DNA of 64,000 nt from Pelatocladus maniniholoensis HA4357-MV3 (GCA_019359115.1 JAHHHW010000071.1:16728-80727); one strand, 5' to 3'. Positions 9,235 to 19,144 are shown, counted from the first letter of the stretch. Notes: a model not told the origin generated them from the sequence alone. Program-made: numbers and translations.

Positions 9235-10419
9235 ATGCGTGTAGTAATTGTGCGTACAATGCCCAATTTTAGTATGGATGTCTATGCTGATGGTCTGATT
9301 TCGGGACTACGAACTGTAAGACCTGATTGGGAAATTGTTGATTTAGCACCCCACCCCGTAGATAGAAAAAGTCGATCTTGGACTTTGCGAGCCAAAAAAT
9401 TCTATGAGCGTTTCTGGGGTTTTCCAGGCAAGGTACAAAAACAACCAGGAGATATTTTTCATATTATCGACCATAGCGAAGCTCATATTATTAATTGGTT
9501 AAAAAATCAGGGTAAACCTGCCTTTGTTACCTGTCACGACTTAATTAACTTCTTCTACCGTAATAATCTTCAGGGTTCAGTACAGTTGCCAATCATCAGC
9601 AGTGGTATGTGGCAAAAGTCTGTGCAAACCATGCGATATGCAGATCATATCATTGCTGTCTCTTCTACTACAGCTAAAGACACAGCTCAAATATTGAATA
9701 TTAATTGCGATCGCATTGCTGTTGTTCCTAATGCTGTTGAAGCTATATATCAACCTCTACCTAAACACCAAGCAGAGTCTTTTCGCCAGCAACATAATAT
9801 TTCACCTGAGACATTTTGTCTATTAAATGTTGGTTCAGATCATCCACGTAAAAATATTTCTACTATTCTGACAGTCGTCAAAATTTTGAAAGAACAAGGG
9901 CTACCAATCCAGTTTTGGAAAGCAGGCTCAGACTTCAAACCCGATCAGAAACAATATATCCAAACTCATGGGCTAGAAAACTATATAAAGTATTTAGGAC
10001 AACCAGATAAAGCTACTTTGGTAAAAATTTATAATGCTGCTAATTGTTTGATTGCACCCTCATTACATGAAGGATTTGGCATCACAATTATAGAAGCAAT
10101 GGCCTGCGGCATACCGGTGATTACCTCTCAAGTTTCTGCTATGCCGGAAGTAGTCGATAATGCTGGAATTTTGATAGATCCCACAAATCCTCAAGAAATA
10201 GCAGATGCTGTGTGTCGTCTTTACAGCGACCCTGTATACTATCAAGAATTAGTTGAGAAAGGTCTATCAAGAGTCAAATCATTTACCTGGGAAAAAACCG
10301 CAGAGCAAATTGCTCAAATATATGAGAAATCACTAAAAATAAAAGCAACTCAAGTTTTATATCCATCACAACAACCAAAAGGCGAAGTTACCAAACCCTC
10401 CTTACCAAATTCAACTTGA
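9235..10419 (+). CDS. GT4 glycosyltransferase
   Basis: About 394 residues from the chosen ATG (MRVVIVRTMPNFSMDVYADG). A TTG at 9175 would add 20 residues but overlaps the previous stop codon, and the extension is unlike a GT4 N-terminus, so 9235 is preferred. The N-half holds a VTCHDLINFF stretch. The C-half has FCLLNVGSDHPRKNISTIL, YLGQPDKATLVKIYNAA, and the donor-site LIAPSLHEGFGITIIEAMACG followed by SAMPEVVDNAGILIDP. This last block is close to mannosyl- and rhamnosyl-type transferases of the RfaB/WbpY kind, but the sugar is not deducible. It ends 187 bp before the next gene, the longest gap in the GT4 run. Confidence 0.92.
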   Translation: MRVVIVRTMPNFSMDVYADGLISGLRTVRPDWEIVDLAPHPVDRKSRSWTLRAKKFYERFWGFPGKVQKQPGDIFHIIDHSEAHIINWLKNQGKPAFVTCHDLINFFYRNNLQGSVQLPIISSGMWQKSVQTMRYADHIIAVSSTTAKDTAQILNINCDRIAVVPNAVEAIYQPLPKHQAESFRQQHNISPETFCLLNVGSDHPRKNISTILTVVKILKEQGLPIQFWKAGSDFKPDQKQYIQTHGLENYIKYLGQPDKATLVKIYNAANCLIAPSLHEGFGITIIEAMACGIPVITSQVSAMPEVVDNAGILIDPTNPQEIADAVCRLYSDPVYYQELVEKGLSRVKSFTWEKTAEQIAQIYEKSLKIKATQVLYPSQQPKGEVTKPSLPNST

Positions 10420-10606
10420 TAACAATAAACTAAAGCCTCTGTCTCTTATATTCAAGATACGTATTTAAACCTAAATATGATTATTGCTATCAATATCACT
10501 ATATTCCAATACGCTTGCTGATCAACACTACAATCCTTTGTAGAGACCGGATAAATACGGTTTCATTCCTAAAAAATTAGTATTTTATTATACTCAAGAG
10601 GTATTT

Positions 10607-11872
10607 ATGAAAATCCTGATATCTGCCTACTCATGTGAACCAGGTAGGGGTTCTGAACCTGGTGTAGGTTGGAGTGTTGCACGAGAAGTCGCCAAATACC
10701 ATGAAGTCTGGGTATTGACTAGACCTGATGAAAGTGGTGACATCATTGAAGCAGAATTAGCTCGTAATCCAGTCCCTAACTTGCATTTTGCATATTTTAA
10801 TTTACCCATATTGGGGGGGGTGTGGCGTTGGAACCAATCAGGGGCGATGCAAATTCACTACTATCTTTGGCAAATTCAAGCATATTTTGTTGCCCGTCGC
10901 CTGCATCGTCAAATTGGCTTTGATGCCATTCACCATGTCACTTTTGTGAAATATTCCAATCCTAGTTTCCTGTCACTGTTGCCTGTTCCCTTTATTTGGG
11001 GCCCGGTGGGTGGTGGAGAATCTGCACCAAAGGCTTTTTGGAAAGATTTTAGTCTACGTGCCAAAGCTTATGAAACTGCACGCAGCTTGGTTCGCTGGGT
11101 TGGTGAACTTGATCCATTTGTCCATATGACTGCCAAAAAAAGTACTCTCATTCGAGCCACGACAGAAGATACAGCCGAACGCATTCGCAAAATGGGTGTC
11201 AATCAAGTAGAGGTGATTTGCGAATCAGGTTTACCCAAAGAAGAAATTCTCAATCTTGCTCAGTGTTTAATGCCCACTGACTCCACCGTCAGATTTATTA
11301 GTATGGGTAGACTCTTGCATTGGAAAGGTTTTCACCTGGGATTACATGCTTTTGCTAAAGCCAATTTGCCGAATAGCGAGTACTGGATTCTAGGTGATGG
11401 GCCTGAGCGTCAAAACCTACAAAACCTGGCTGAAAAACTGGGAATTGCCGAAAAGGTAAAATTTTGGGGAAGGCTACCAAGAGAGCAAAGCTTAGAGAAA
11501 TTGAGTGAGTGTATCGCATTGGTTCACCCTAGCCTCCATGATTCTGGTGGTTGGGTTTGTCTGGAAGCAATGGCAGCAGGTCGCCCAGTCTTGTGTCTAG
11601 ATTTGGGGGGCCCGGCTGTGCAAGTGACATCCGCCACTGGCTTTAAAGTTCCTGCTCACACACCTGAACAAGCTGCACAGGATTTGGCGTCAGCAATGAT
11701 CCATTTAGCGCAAGATCCAGAATTGAGAAGTCAAATGAGCCAAGCGGCACAAACCAGAGTCAAAGAGGTGTTTGACCGAGAAGTGATGGGTGCAGCCTTA
11801 GCTCAACTCTATGAAGAAATTGTAGGGCGTCGCACTCCTCAAACTGAACCGATATTACTTAACTCTAACTAG
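10607..11872 (+). CDS. GT4 glycosyltransferase
   Basis: 421 residues. The opening MKILISAYSCEPGRGSEPGVGW is a recognisable GT4 subgroup start, with a Gly-rich acceptor loop. Further in are PFIWGPVGGGESAP near 130, RFISMGRLLHWKGFHLGL near 225, and the donor block HPSLHDSGGWVCLEAMAAGRPVLCLDLGGPA near 305. An AAGAGG element lies 9 bp before the ATG. The 187-bp upstream gap could house an internal promoter, so this gene may start a second transcript of the cluster. Substrate unknown. Confidence 0.92.
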   Translation: MKILISAYSCEPGRGSEPGVGWSVAREVAKYHEVWVLTRPDESGDIIEAELARNPVPNLHFAYFNLPILGGVWRWNQSGAMQIHYYLWQIQAYFVARRLHRQIGFDAIHHVTFVKYSNPSFLSLLPVPFIWGPVGGGESAPKAFWKDFSLRAKAYETARSLVRWVGELDPFVHMTAKKSTLIRATTEDTAERIRKMGVNQVEVICESGLPKEEILNLAQCLMPTDSTVRFISMGRLLHWKGFHLGLHAFAKANLPNSEYWILGDGPERQNLQNLAEKLGIAEKVKFWGRLPREQSLEKLSECIALVHPSLHDSGGWVCLEAMAAGRPVLCLDLGGPAVQVTSATGFKVPAHTPEQAAQDLASAMIHLAQDPELRSQMSQAAQTRVKEVFDREVMGAALAQLYEEIVGRRTPQTEPILLNSN

Positions 11873-11894
11873 TCTATTGTGGGAATAACCTCGT

Positions 11895-13070
11895 ATGCGT
11901 ATTCTAAGTATCCACAATAGCTACCAAATTCGCGGCGGAGAAGACGAGTGCCACGAGGCTGAGGTCAACCTTTTACGAGAGATGGGGCATCAAGTCGAAG
12001 TTTACGAAGAAAATAACGATCGCCTTGCCAATTTGAGTAAGCTAGATGTCGCTGCCAAAACAGTTTGGTCAGATGAAGCCTACCAGACTGTCAGGCTTAG
12101 GTTACAACAACAGCCCTGTGATGTTGTTCACGTCCAGAATTTTTTCCCCCTGATTTCGCCTTCAGTGTATTATGCAGCCAAAGCACAGAAAGTCCCTGTA
12201 GTTCAGACTTTACACAATTACCGTTTTCTGTGTCCAAATGCGTTGTTTTTCCGGGAAGGTAACATTTGTGAAGACTGCTTGGGGCTACCTGTTCCCTATC
12301 CAGGAGTCTTGCATGGTTGTTATCGCAACAGCAAAGTGGCAAGTGTTGGTGTCACTACAATGCTGAGTGTGCATAGACTGATGAACACTTGGGTAAAAAC
12401 GGTGGATCTATACATCGCTCTGACTGAATTTGCTCGCCAAAAATTTATTGCTGGTGGTCTGCCAGCAGATAAAATTGTGGTTAAACCAAACTTTGTCAGT
12501 CCTGAACCTGCGATTGGTAAGGGAAGTGGTGGCTATGCCCTTTTTGTAGGTAGACTTTCTGTAGAAAAGGGTTTAGACACCCTGTTAAAAGCTTGGGAAC
12601 ATCTCGATGTAAAAATACCTCTCAAAATTGTAGGGGATGGCCCTTTAGCTCACGAAGTGATAGCAGCTGTCAAACGACATTCCTATATAGAATGGCTAGG
12701 ACGCAGACCAATGTCAGAAGTCCATGATTTGATGGGAGAAGCGATGTTTTTAGTCTTTCCCTCGAAATGGTATGAAACCTTTGGGCGTGTAGCAGTTGAG
12801 GCATTTGCTAAAGGAACTCCCGTGATTGCTACCAATATCGGTGCTGTCGCAGAATTGGTAGATCCTGGTCGAACTGGGCTTCATTTCCGTCGTGGTGATG
12901 CAGATAATTTAGCTACTCAGGTAGAGTGGATTCTAGCAAACCCAGCAAAGCTTGCTGACATGCGCCAAGAAGCACGAGCAGAGTTTGAAGCAAAGTACAC
13001 AGTTCAGAAAAATTACCAAAAACTAATGGAAATTTATACCAAAATGCAAAACTTTGGTGGCAAAAATTAA
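11895..13070 (+). CDS. GT4 glycosyltransferase
   Basis: 391 residues. It starts MRILSIHNSYQIRGGEDECHEAE, a subgroup with a conserved RGGED loop. The middle carries VQTLHNYRFLCPNALFFREG and a Cys-rich ICEDC...C segment that parallels the first gene of the window. The C-terminal donor site reads FPSKWYETFGRVAVEAFAKGTPVIATNIG. Only 22 bp separate it from the previous GT4 gene and 18 bp from the polymerase gene, so the three are surely one transcript. The exact reaction is unknown; transfer to a lipid-linked intermediate at the inner membrane is expected from the family. Confidence 0.93.
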   Translation: MRILSIHNSYQIRGGEDECHEAEVNLLREMGHQVEVYEENNDRLANLSKLDVAAKTVWSDEAYQTVRLRLQQQPCDVVHVQNFFPLISPSVYYAAKAQKVPVVQTLHNYRFLCPNALFFREGNICEDCLGLPVPYPGVLHGCYRNSKVASVGVTTMLSVHRLMNTWVKTVDLYIALTEFARQKFIAGGLPADKIVVKPNFVSPEPAIGKGSGGYALFVGRLSVEKGLDTLLKAWEHLDVKIPLKIVGDGPLAHEVIAAVKRHSYIEWLGRRPMSEVHDLMGEAMFLVFPSKWYETFGRVAVEAFAKGTPVIATNIGAVAELVDPGRTGLHFRRGDADNLATQVEWILANPAKLADMRQEARAEFEAKYTVQKNYQKLMEIYTKMQNFGGKN

Positions 13071-13088
13071 CTAAATTCAGGGGGATAG

Positions 13089-14483
13089 ATGAACACCGGG
13101 ATAGGGGTTTACAAAAAACAGGAAGGATACATTAAAAATTCACTTCTCATACTACTAGCTTTTGCTACCGCTTTTTTCCCCCGGATTCTTAATTCTATTG
13201 GCTTCCCCTCACCAATCAATTTTGTTCACTTCGTCATCGTTCCAATAGCTTGTGGAATTGTAGTCACTAAAACTAAGGTAAGAAATAAAAACCAAATTTC
13301 AATTGCTAAAGCAGTTCTAGTTAGTTTTTTAATTCTCCTCGGAACTATGACCGCCAGCGCCTTTTTAAATAAAGCTGGGCTAATTAATATCTTCTTATCG
13401 TTGATGTTGCTGAGTGAGCCATTTCTAGTCTTACTGGCAATAATTTGTATTCCTATTTCTCAAGAAAACTTTAAAAAATTTAGAGTTTGGATACTACGTT
13501 TCGGTTGTTTTCATATTTTCTTAGCGATCGCCCAACATTTTCTAATCACCATTGGACGTTTAAGAGTTACTGAAATGCAACCAACAGACAATGTTCAAGG
13601 AGTTTTCTATCTCACAGGCTCCGGTCATGTTGTTGCTGCTTCTGTATCTATGTGCTTTGGTTTGTATTATTTAATCAGTGCCAAGACTGCTCCAATATGG
13701 TTACGACTTTCTGTGATTGTTGCTGCCTTTTTTCAGTTATTATTCGCTGACGCTAAACAGGTACTTTTAGTTTGGCTACTAGCTTGGTTTATATTAATTC
13801 TGATTAAATTACAAGATCTGAGAAAAACAATACAATATTTGATAGCTGCAATTTTAATTTGTTACGGATTGTGGTGGTGCATAGGAAATGTAGAAGCATT
13901 TGCCGCTTTTAATACTTGGATCAGACCAGGGCTTTATGGTCCTGATGGTGAAGCGACATTACTTAAGTTAGCACCAATTAGAATTATTCCGACATTTTAT
14001 AAATCGTCCTTAAATTGGTTGCTTGGTCTTGGTCCAGGTCATACAGTTGGGCGATTAGGGGGATGGATGTTAAAGGACTACTCATCTTTATTAAAACCAT
14101 TGGGTGCTACTATCCATCCTGCTAGCCAGGCTGTTTGGGATGCTTGGAGTGAAACTGCTTGGTTAGACTCTAGCTTTTTCGCTCCACTTTGGGGATGGGC
14201 TGGTATTTGGGGAGATTTTGGATTTCTAGGTTTAGGAGCTTATTTATATCTTGCATCTATCGTCTGGTATCGAATTTGCTTGGATGACTTTTGCAAATTT
14301 ACAATGCTGACTGTGTTGATTTATGGTTTCATTTTCACTCAGCTAGAAGAACCTGGCTATATGCTCTCAATGGCTATGTTAATTGGTATGCGATGGCATG
14401 AGTTACAAATTTTGAAGTACTCGCGCTTTTATAATGCACAATTGGGTACAGAAGCAAATAGACAATTAAAGGCTGAAATTTAA
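13089..14483 (+). CDS. O-antigen polymerase/ligase-like membrane protein (Wzy type)
   Basis: 464 residues, strongly hydrophobic, with roughly ten to twelve membrane segments and a large soluble loop between about residues 275 and 360 (LGLGPGHTVGRLGGWM... to the WLDSSFFAPLWGW region). This topology, a late large periplasmic loop flanked by helices, is that of Wzy/WaaL-family enzymes. It would polymerise or transfer undecaprenyl-linked repeat units in the periplasm. It is the last gene of the + strand glycan run, where polymerases often sit. No flippase (Wzx) is present in the visible part, so one is expected to the left of the window or elsewhere. Confidence 0.8.
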   Translation: MNTGIGVYKKQEGYIKNSLLILLAFATAFFPRILNSIGFPSPINFVHFVIVPIACGIVVTKTKVRNKNQISIAKAVLVSFLILLGTMTASAFLNKAGLINIFLSLMLLSEPFLVLLAIICIPISQENFKKFRVWILRFGCFHIFLAIAQHFLITIGRLRVTEMQPTDNVQGVFYLTGSGHVVAASVSMCFGLYYLISAKTAPIWLRLSVIVAAFFQLLFADAKQVLLVWLLAWFILILIKLQDLRKTIQYLIAAILICYGLWWCIGNVEAFAAFNTWIRPGLYGPDGEATLLKLAPIRIIPTFYKSSLNWLLGLGPGHTVGRLGGWMLKDYSSLLKPLGATIHPASQAVWDAWSETAWLDSSFFAPLWGWAGIWGDFGFLGLGAYLYLASIVWYRICLDDFCKFTMLTVLIYGFIFTQLEEPGYMLSMAMLIGMRWHELQILKYSRFYNAQLGTEANRQLKAEI

Positions 14484-14499
14484 ATTATAAAACAATACA

Positions 14500-14628
14500 C
14501 TTGGTGTTAAGTCCACAATCCTTTGTAGAGCAATATGGTTGGTGTTAAGCCCACAATTATTTGTACCAGACGCGAAATTTCGCGTCTCTACAGACCAAAT
14601 TTTTATACTAAAAATCCTTAACACCAAG
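14500..14628. repeat. MITE-like palindromic repeat element in the 14484-14793 gap
   Basis: The 310-bp gap between converging genes has no gene. It contains a 12-bp perfect inverted repeat (CTTGGTGTTAAG at 14500-14511, complement at 14617-14628). This encloses a second direct copy of the motif (14539-14550) and a perfect 20-bp palindrome AGACGCGAAATTTCGCGTCT at 14568-14587. The flank 'aaaaatccttaa' and the GTCTCTAC motif recur near 27215-27271 and 30196-30269, marking a dispersed non-coding family. Lying between two convergent stop codons it could also help end transcripts. Confidence 0.6.
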
Positions 14629-14793
14629 CGTAAGCTGTTCAGCATTTAAATCGAGCGAGCAATCTCGACACAGTAAGCAGTATAGCTCTCAAAAATCCTA
14701 GTTTAAATGCACATCAGCTTATTGAATTATAAAAGATAAAAATTTTCAGATCTCTATCTTGAAATTACTTATTTTTTTGTCGTATTATTATAA

Positions 14794-15924
14794 TTATTCG
14801 TCTAGTAAAATACTTTTATCTCTAATTAACCAACGCCAGAATAACTCTAAATACAAAATTTTATTGTGCAAACGCTCTCTTACCTGAATATGATAGCGAG
14901 TGTTTTGCATAAATTTATGATTAGTATTAGTTTTATTAAGTATATCCAGACAAATTTCTGAAGCTAATTTTGCGACTTTGTGATCATTCGTAATTTTATT
15001 GATAACTCCTATCGGTAAATTTATTCCTATCAACTGACGTGTGAGAAAAAGACCGAGAAAAAGCATTCTTTTACAATCAAAATCATTAGCTTTTTGAATC
15101 ACTATTTCCCAATTAATTTCGGTGTTCTGTCTAAGTAACTCTGCAATATCAGCTAACCAACTGAGTTTTTCCCAACGATGTCTTGATGCATGATTAGTGA
15201 GCAATAGTAACCAATCTTCTGCCGAGAAACTGTAGATTTCCATCCCACCAAGGCTAGATGAATGGAGATTTTCCCAAATATACTTGACTTCAATTGCAGA
15301 TGTATAGCGTGGTGTAATTCGCCAATGAATTTCCACCATTATTCCCTTGCTATCATTTATAAAGTTATAGGTATGCTTACTTTTATCTTTTAAATAATTA
15401 ATTTCCTCAACTTCTGTCAATTGAATTTTTGGTCTGTATCCTCTAGTAATTAGGAGATTTTTGAATTTCAAAACATCCTGTTGTTGCACCAATATATCTA
15501 AATCACAGAACTGACGCAGTCCAATATTTCCATATAGTAAATTCGCTAAAACAGGACCCTTATAAGGAACAGCGAGAATCTCATTTTCTTGCAATAGACG
15601 TAAGAGTTGTACAAGTTCCCCAGTTAGCATTAAACTGCGTTGAGCATTTGTGTAGAAAATATTGCGAAGTTGATTGAGGACATTTTTCGGAACAATATCT
15701 GGTGCGATCGCATTCAAATTAGTATATAAAAGCGGCATGAGACCATGCTTATATGCATTACCGATGACATCTTGCCAGTCTAAATCTGCTCGTTGAATCA
15801 AACTTTTTATTTCTTCAGTTTTGGCTACATCTATTTTAGTAGAAGCACAACAAAGCAGTAGCTGCATTTCAGGACGAATATTAACACCTAAAATATTGGT
15901 ATTTAACTTTGGTAGAGTTTGCAT
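14794..15924 (-). CDS. Nucleotidyltransferase-family protein of the lasso cluster
   Basis: 376 residues, NTP_transf_5-like (PF14907 type). Characteristic blocks are AVPYKGPVLANLLYGNIGLRQFCDLDILV around residues 115-145, holding the G-(x)-D-x-D catalytic acids, and VEIHWRITP near 200. A C-terminal AEDWLLLLTNHASRHRWEKLSWLADIAELL is typical of the family. It is the last gene of the lasso operon, 51 bp after the ABC gene. In the pseudomycoidin locus a homologous enzyme acts after a kinase to put a sugar on the phosphorylated lasso peptide. The same partner genes are here, so a tailoring role is a reasonable inference. Family assignment is firm, reaction not. Confidence 0.85.
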   Translation of the reverse strand: MQTLPKLNTNILGVNIRPEMQLLLCCASTKIDVAKTEEIKSLIQRADLDWQDVIGNAYKHGLMPLLYTNLNAIAPDIVPKNVLNQLRNIFYTNAQRSLMLTGELVQLLRLLQENEILAVPYKGPVLANLLYGNIGLRQFCDLDILVQQQDVLKFKNLLITRGYRPKIQLTEVEEINYLKDKSKHTYNFINDSKGIMVEIHWRITPRYTSAIEVKYIWENLHSSSLGGMEIYSFSAEDWLLLLTNHASRHRWEKLSWLADIAELLRQNTEINWEIVIQKANDFDCKRMLFLGLFLTRQLIGINLPIGVINKITNDHKVAKLASEICLDILNKTNTNHKFMQNTRYHIQVRERLHNKILYLELFWRWLIRDKSILLDE

Positions 15925-15975
15925 TTGCTTTTATTCACTTTAATATAAGTCTATGATTTATTGATTTTCAGTTAG

Positions 15976-17814
15976 TTAAACAATCCCATTTTCAATTTTC
16001 TGACTTGAACTGGACTCCATTTGCGCTTGCCAAGACTGAGCATAAAGTCCGCCTAAAGTCAATAATTCTCTATGATTGCCAGACTCTACAATTCGACCAG
16101 CACGCATCACGTGAATCATATCTGCCTGCATCGCCAGAGTGAAACGGTGAGTAATCACAACAGCAGTACGTCCTGCTGCTAAGGAACGGAAACGTTCTAA
16201 CCAATCGTATTCAGCCCAGGGGTCCATAGCACTTGTGGGTTCATCTAAAATAATGATTTGAGCGCGTCTAAAAAAAGCTCGCGCTAGCGCTAGACGTTGC
16301 CATTGACCTCCACTTAAATCGGTTCCTGATGGAAACAACTTACCCAACATCGTGTTGTAACCCAAGGGTAAGCGCATAATCTTATCGTGAATACCCGATG
16401 CTTGAGCTGCGGCTTCAATTTCTGTCTGATTTGATACTGCTGTGATATCTCCCAAAGCAATATTTTCACCTGCTGTAGTGTAGTAAGGAATAGGAGATTG
16501 GAATAAAACAGTAATTAATCTACGCAATTTTGTGACAGCAAATTCACACAAATTGATACCATCTAATTCAATTCTTCCTGAGTCAGGATCATAAAAACGG
16601 CACAAAAGCTTAATGAGTGTACTTTTGCCTGCACCATTATCACCAACGATCGCCACAATTTTGCCAGCAGGAATCGTCAAGTTAAAATTCTCTAAAACTA
16701 CTTCCTCTGTGCCAGGATAGCGGAATGTAACTTGGTCAAATCTGATTTCTTGCTTGAGTGTTGAGGGTACTGGGACTGGGTTAGATGGATCTACAATTTG
16801 CGGCTGAATTTGTAAAAAATCAAATAAATTACTAATAAACAGGCTATTACGATAAATTTGTGCCAAGTTGTCCAACAGAGATTTTACAATTCCCTGTCCC
16901 TGATTAAATGCCTGGTAGAAAAGGGCTAAGTCTCCTAAAGTTAGAACTCCTAATAATACTTGCCGTCCCATCCAAGCAAGCGCACAACCAGTCACAAATA
17001 AAGCTATGATACCAGCAACAAAGCGACCTAATGTTTGCTCTTTGATGAGTTTTAGCTGTTCGTGTCGAAGTTGCCGACGCAATTTTTGGTACAACGATTG
17101 AAAGTAATCACCAAAATCAAACAATCGTACTTCCGCCGCCGTTGCGGAGTTGGTCAATAGCAGATCGTAGTACATTAACCAACGGCGTTGAGTTGTAGTT
17201 CTTTGTGACCATTGATACTGAAGTTTGTTTACACGTAGTAGCACATAGAACGCAGGTAAGGCACTAATCACAAGAATGATCGGCAGCCAAAAACCATAAG
17301 GAAGCAAGATTGCAGCCATGGTAAACAAGGTAATCGTATTCTGGGCTAGACTACCTGTACTTTCTAATAAAGCAAGCGATCGCCCAGCTGCACCCCCCCG
17401 CGCCCGTTCAAGTTGATCGTAATACTCAGATGATTCATAACAACCATAATCAATAGCAACTGATTGTTTGTGAATCAATTCACTGATATGATCTTGAACC
17501 AGTTCTGACTGCGCTGTACTAATCAATCCGCTAGCACCTTGCAGAAATTGCGTGAGTAGCAATACAACAGCCATCAAACCTACAGGTATCAGCACTGTCT
17601 GAATATTGTCCCAGGAAATACCAGCACCAACACCTGCAACCAGACTATTCACTACATAGCGAGTCAAATAAACCGTGACTCCAGGAAGTAATCCTTGCAC
17701 CAATAGCAGTAATATCCAGGCTAGAGTCCAATAGCCAGAAGCAGCCCAAACCAATCTCACTGTGATTACGAGATTATTCAGTATCGTCTTCGCACTACGT
17801 ATTTGGCTATTCAA
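15976..17814 (-). CDS. ABC transporter, fused permease and ATPase (lasso exporter, LasD/McjD-like)
   Basis: 612 residues with a type IV exporter layout: about six membrane helices in residues 1-310, then an ATPase. Walker A GDNGAGKS lies near 390, the signature LSGGQ near 500, Walker B IIILDEP with the D-loop shortly after, and H-loop VITHR near 555. No C39 peptidase domain precedes the helices, as expected when a separate B2 protease matures the peptide. The only plausible start is a TTG, 40 bp after the kinase stop. It should export the finished lasso peptide through the inner membrane and may give self-protection. Confidence 0.93.
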   Translation of the reverse strand: MNSQIRSAKTILNNLVITVRLVWAASGYWTLAWILLLLVQGLLPGVTVYLTRYVVNSLVAGVGAGISWDNIQTVLIPVGLMAVVLLLTQFLQGASGLISTAQSELVQDHISELIHKQSVAIDYGCYESSEYYDQLERARGGAAGRSLALLESTGSLAQNTITLFTMAAILLPYGFWLPIILVISALPAFYVLLRVNKLQYQWSQRTTTQRRWLMYYDLLLTNSATAAEVRLFDFGDYFQSLYQKLRRQLRHEQLKLIKEQTLGRFVAGIIALFVTGCALAWMGRQVLLGVLTLGDLALFYQAFNQGQGIVKSLLDNLAQIYRNSLFISNLFDFLQIQPQIVDPSNPVPVPSTLKQEIRFDQVTFRYPGTEEVVLENFNLTIPAGKIVAIVGDNGAGKSTLIKLLCRFYDPDSGRIELDGINLCEFAVTKLRRLITVLFQSPIPYYTTAGENIALGDITAVSNQTEIEAAAQASGIHDKIMRLPLGYNTMLGKLFPSGTDLSGGQWQRLALARAFFRRAQIIILDEPTSAMDPWAEYDWLERFRSLAAGRTAVVITHRFTLAMQADMIHVMRAGRIVESGNHRELLTLGGLYAQSWQAQMESSSSQKIENGIV

Positions 17815-17854
17815 AGTCTTAAAACCTAAATTAAATAAACAACTATCAATCTGG

Positions 17855-18760
17855 TTATACGGCTAGGAAATTGGTGCGTTCGGAGTCTTGATCACTCAGT
17901 TGGGCAACATCATCTTCTACTAAATTTACTAGCTGGGGTAGATCTATCAGTGAAGGCTTTCTGAGAAAGCGACAGAAAGATACCTCCCTAACCAAAGTTG
18001 TGCATTTATCGAAATGAGATTTAGCAAAGTCTTGATTTGTGAGTAAACTCGTTGCACGAGTGTGACGCAATAACTCAGCAAAAGCCTCTTGGGGCGATAA
18101 GCTAATAATCTCGTGACCTGTTCCCTTGTCTAGAACATAAATTCGTTGCAATGGCAAGGGTGTACTCTGAAATCCTTTGGTAAATTTATAAGATAGTTTT
18201 GAGGCATTGGGAAACAGAGCAGGTAAACTCTCGCGACTGTATCCTAAAGAAGCGGCTGCATCAGGTAGAAGTTTGACTTGTGGAAAAGCAGGGAAGACAA
18301 TGGGACTACCTGCGTCAGTTTGAATAGCCATGACATCATCTGTCACAATGTCATAGCCTTGAGCATGAAAGGCTTTTGCTAAGGTGGATTTCCCCCATCC
18401 GGAAGCACCCATAAACGCCACAACTTTGTTGTTAATTGCAACACTACTAGCATGAAGTACCAATAGCCCTCGTTGTTGCAGCAATACTGCCATTACAGAA
18501 CCAGGTATGCTTACACGTAGCTTATACTCATCAACACCCGGTTCGGGTTCGATAATCACCTCTTGTCCAGCCCGAAAGAAAAATTTACCAATTCCTGGTA
18601 AGTCACCAAAGATATGATTCTGTTGAGTCAGTGTCTCTTCGGAGATAGTACCCAAGCTCCCTAGACGTAGAACGACATCTGGTGAACCTTCAGCAACTGG
18701 GAGTTCAGGTAAATAAATCTCCGAGTGGATACAGAGATTATAAGCGGTGTAAATATACAT
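17855..18760 (-). CDS. HPr-kinase-like protein of the lasso cluster (peptide tailoring kinase)
   Basis: About 302 residues from the ATG at 18760; a TTG five codons upstream is less likely. The C-terminal half has the HprK-type P-loop GASGWGKST near residue 118 and the Asp pair in YDIVTDDVMAI shortly after, matching the serine kinase fold. The HprK N-terminal regulatory domain is absent, as in lasso-associated kinases. Homologues in the paeninodin and pseudomycoidin loci phosphorylate a Ser of the precursor. Here neither precursor ends in Ser, but a conserved Asp-Asp-Ser lies in the core of both, a candidate target by inference. It is 40 bp before the ABC gene. Confidence 0.85.
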   Translation of the reverse strand: MYIYTAYNLCIHSEIYLPELPVAEGSPDVVLRLGSLGTISEETLTQQNHIFGDLPGIGKFFFRAGQEVIIEPEPGVDEYKLRVSIPGSVMAVLLQQRGLLVLHASSVAINNKVVAFMGASGWGKSTLAKAFHAQGYDIVTDDVMAIQTDAGSPIVFPAFPQVKLLPDAAASLGYSRESLPALFPNASKLSYKFTKGFQSTPLPLQRIYVLDKGTGHEIISLSPQEAFAELLRHTRATSLLTNQDFAKSHFDKCTTLVREVSFCRFLRKPSLIDLPQLVNLVEDDVAQLSDQDSERTNFLAV

Positions 18761-18793
18761 TATTTCTATGAGCAATATTTAAATTTTGAGGAA

Positions 18794-19144
18794 AAAGGCG
18801 TTGTCTAATTTCAGCAAAAATTTTCAACTGAATTAGTGTTTTCATACTAAATCTCTGAAAAACTAGCAGCAGTTGATAGAGTGTTGTCTACTACTGGTCT
18901 GTCAACGTAACTTTGAAGGGTAAGTAGCCGCTTTGCGTCTACGTGTCTACCCGAAGGGTGAACTTTAGTCATCTATGAGCGCTTAAGCGCTCACCACGAA
19001 CCCAGCTTGCGTTGACTTAGAAGACCTTAAGGGGTTTATAGATCCCCGACTTCAGTTGAGAAGTCGGGGATCTGAACACCCGCGATTCATCAAAATTAAT
19101 GCGATAGACAACTAGTCTTGGATCTGACAATAGACAACGCCTTT
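18794..19144. repeat. Inverted-repeat-bounded 351-bp insert inside the lasso operon
   Basis: The 460-bp gap between the precursor genes and the kinase holds no ORF worth calling. A perfect 14-bp inverted repeat (AAAGGCGTTGTCTA at 18794-18807 and its complement at 19131-19144) bounds most of it. Inside are a 16-bp palindrome GAGCGCTTAAGCGCTC (18977-18992), a 13-bp-stem hairpin (19041-19072) and a motif 'catcaaaattaatgcgatagac' that recurs near 27435. The architecture suggests a MITE-like non-autonomous element, possibly of nested age. No target-site duplication was obvious to me. Confidence 0.45.
19041..19072. repeat. Strong hairpin GATCCCCGACTTC...GAAGTCGGGGATC
   Basis: Perfect 13-bp inverted repeat with a 6-nt loop, 150 bp downstream of the last precursor stop in the direction of lasso transcription. 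No U-tract follows on the - strand, so it is not a classical intrinsic terminator, but it could stabilise or partly stop the precursor mRNA and so favour precursor over downstream genes. The sequence type is a common dispersed hairpin in cyanobacterial genomes. Confidence 0.6.
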
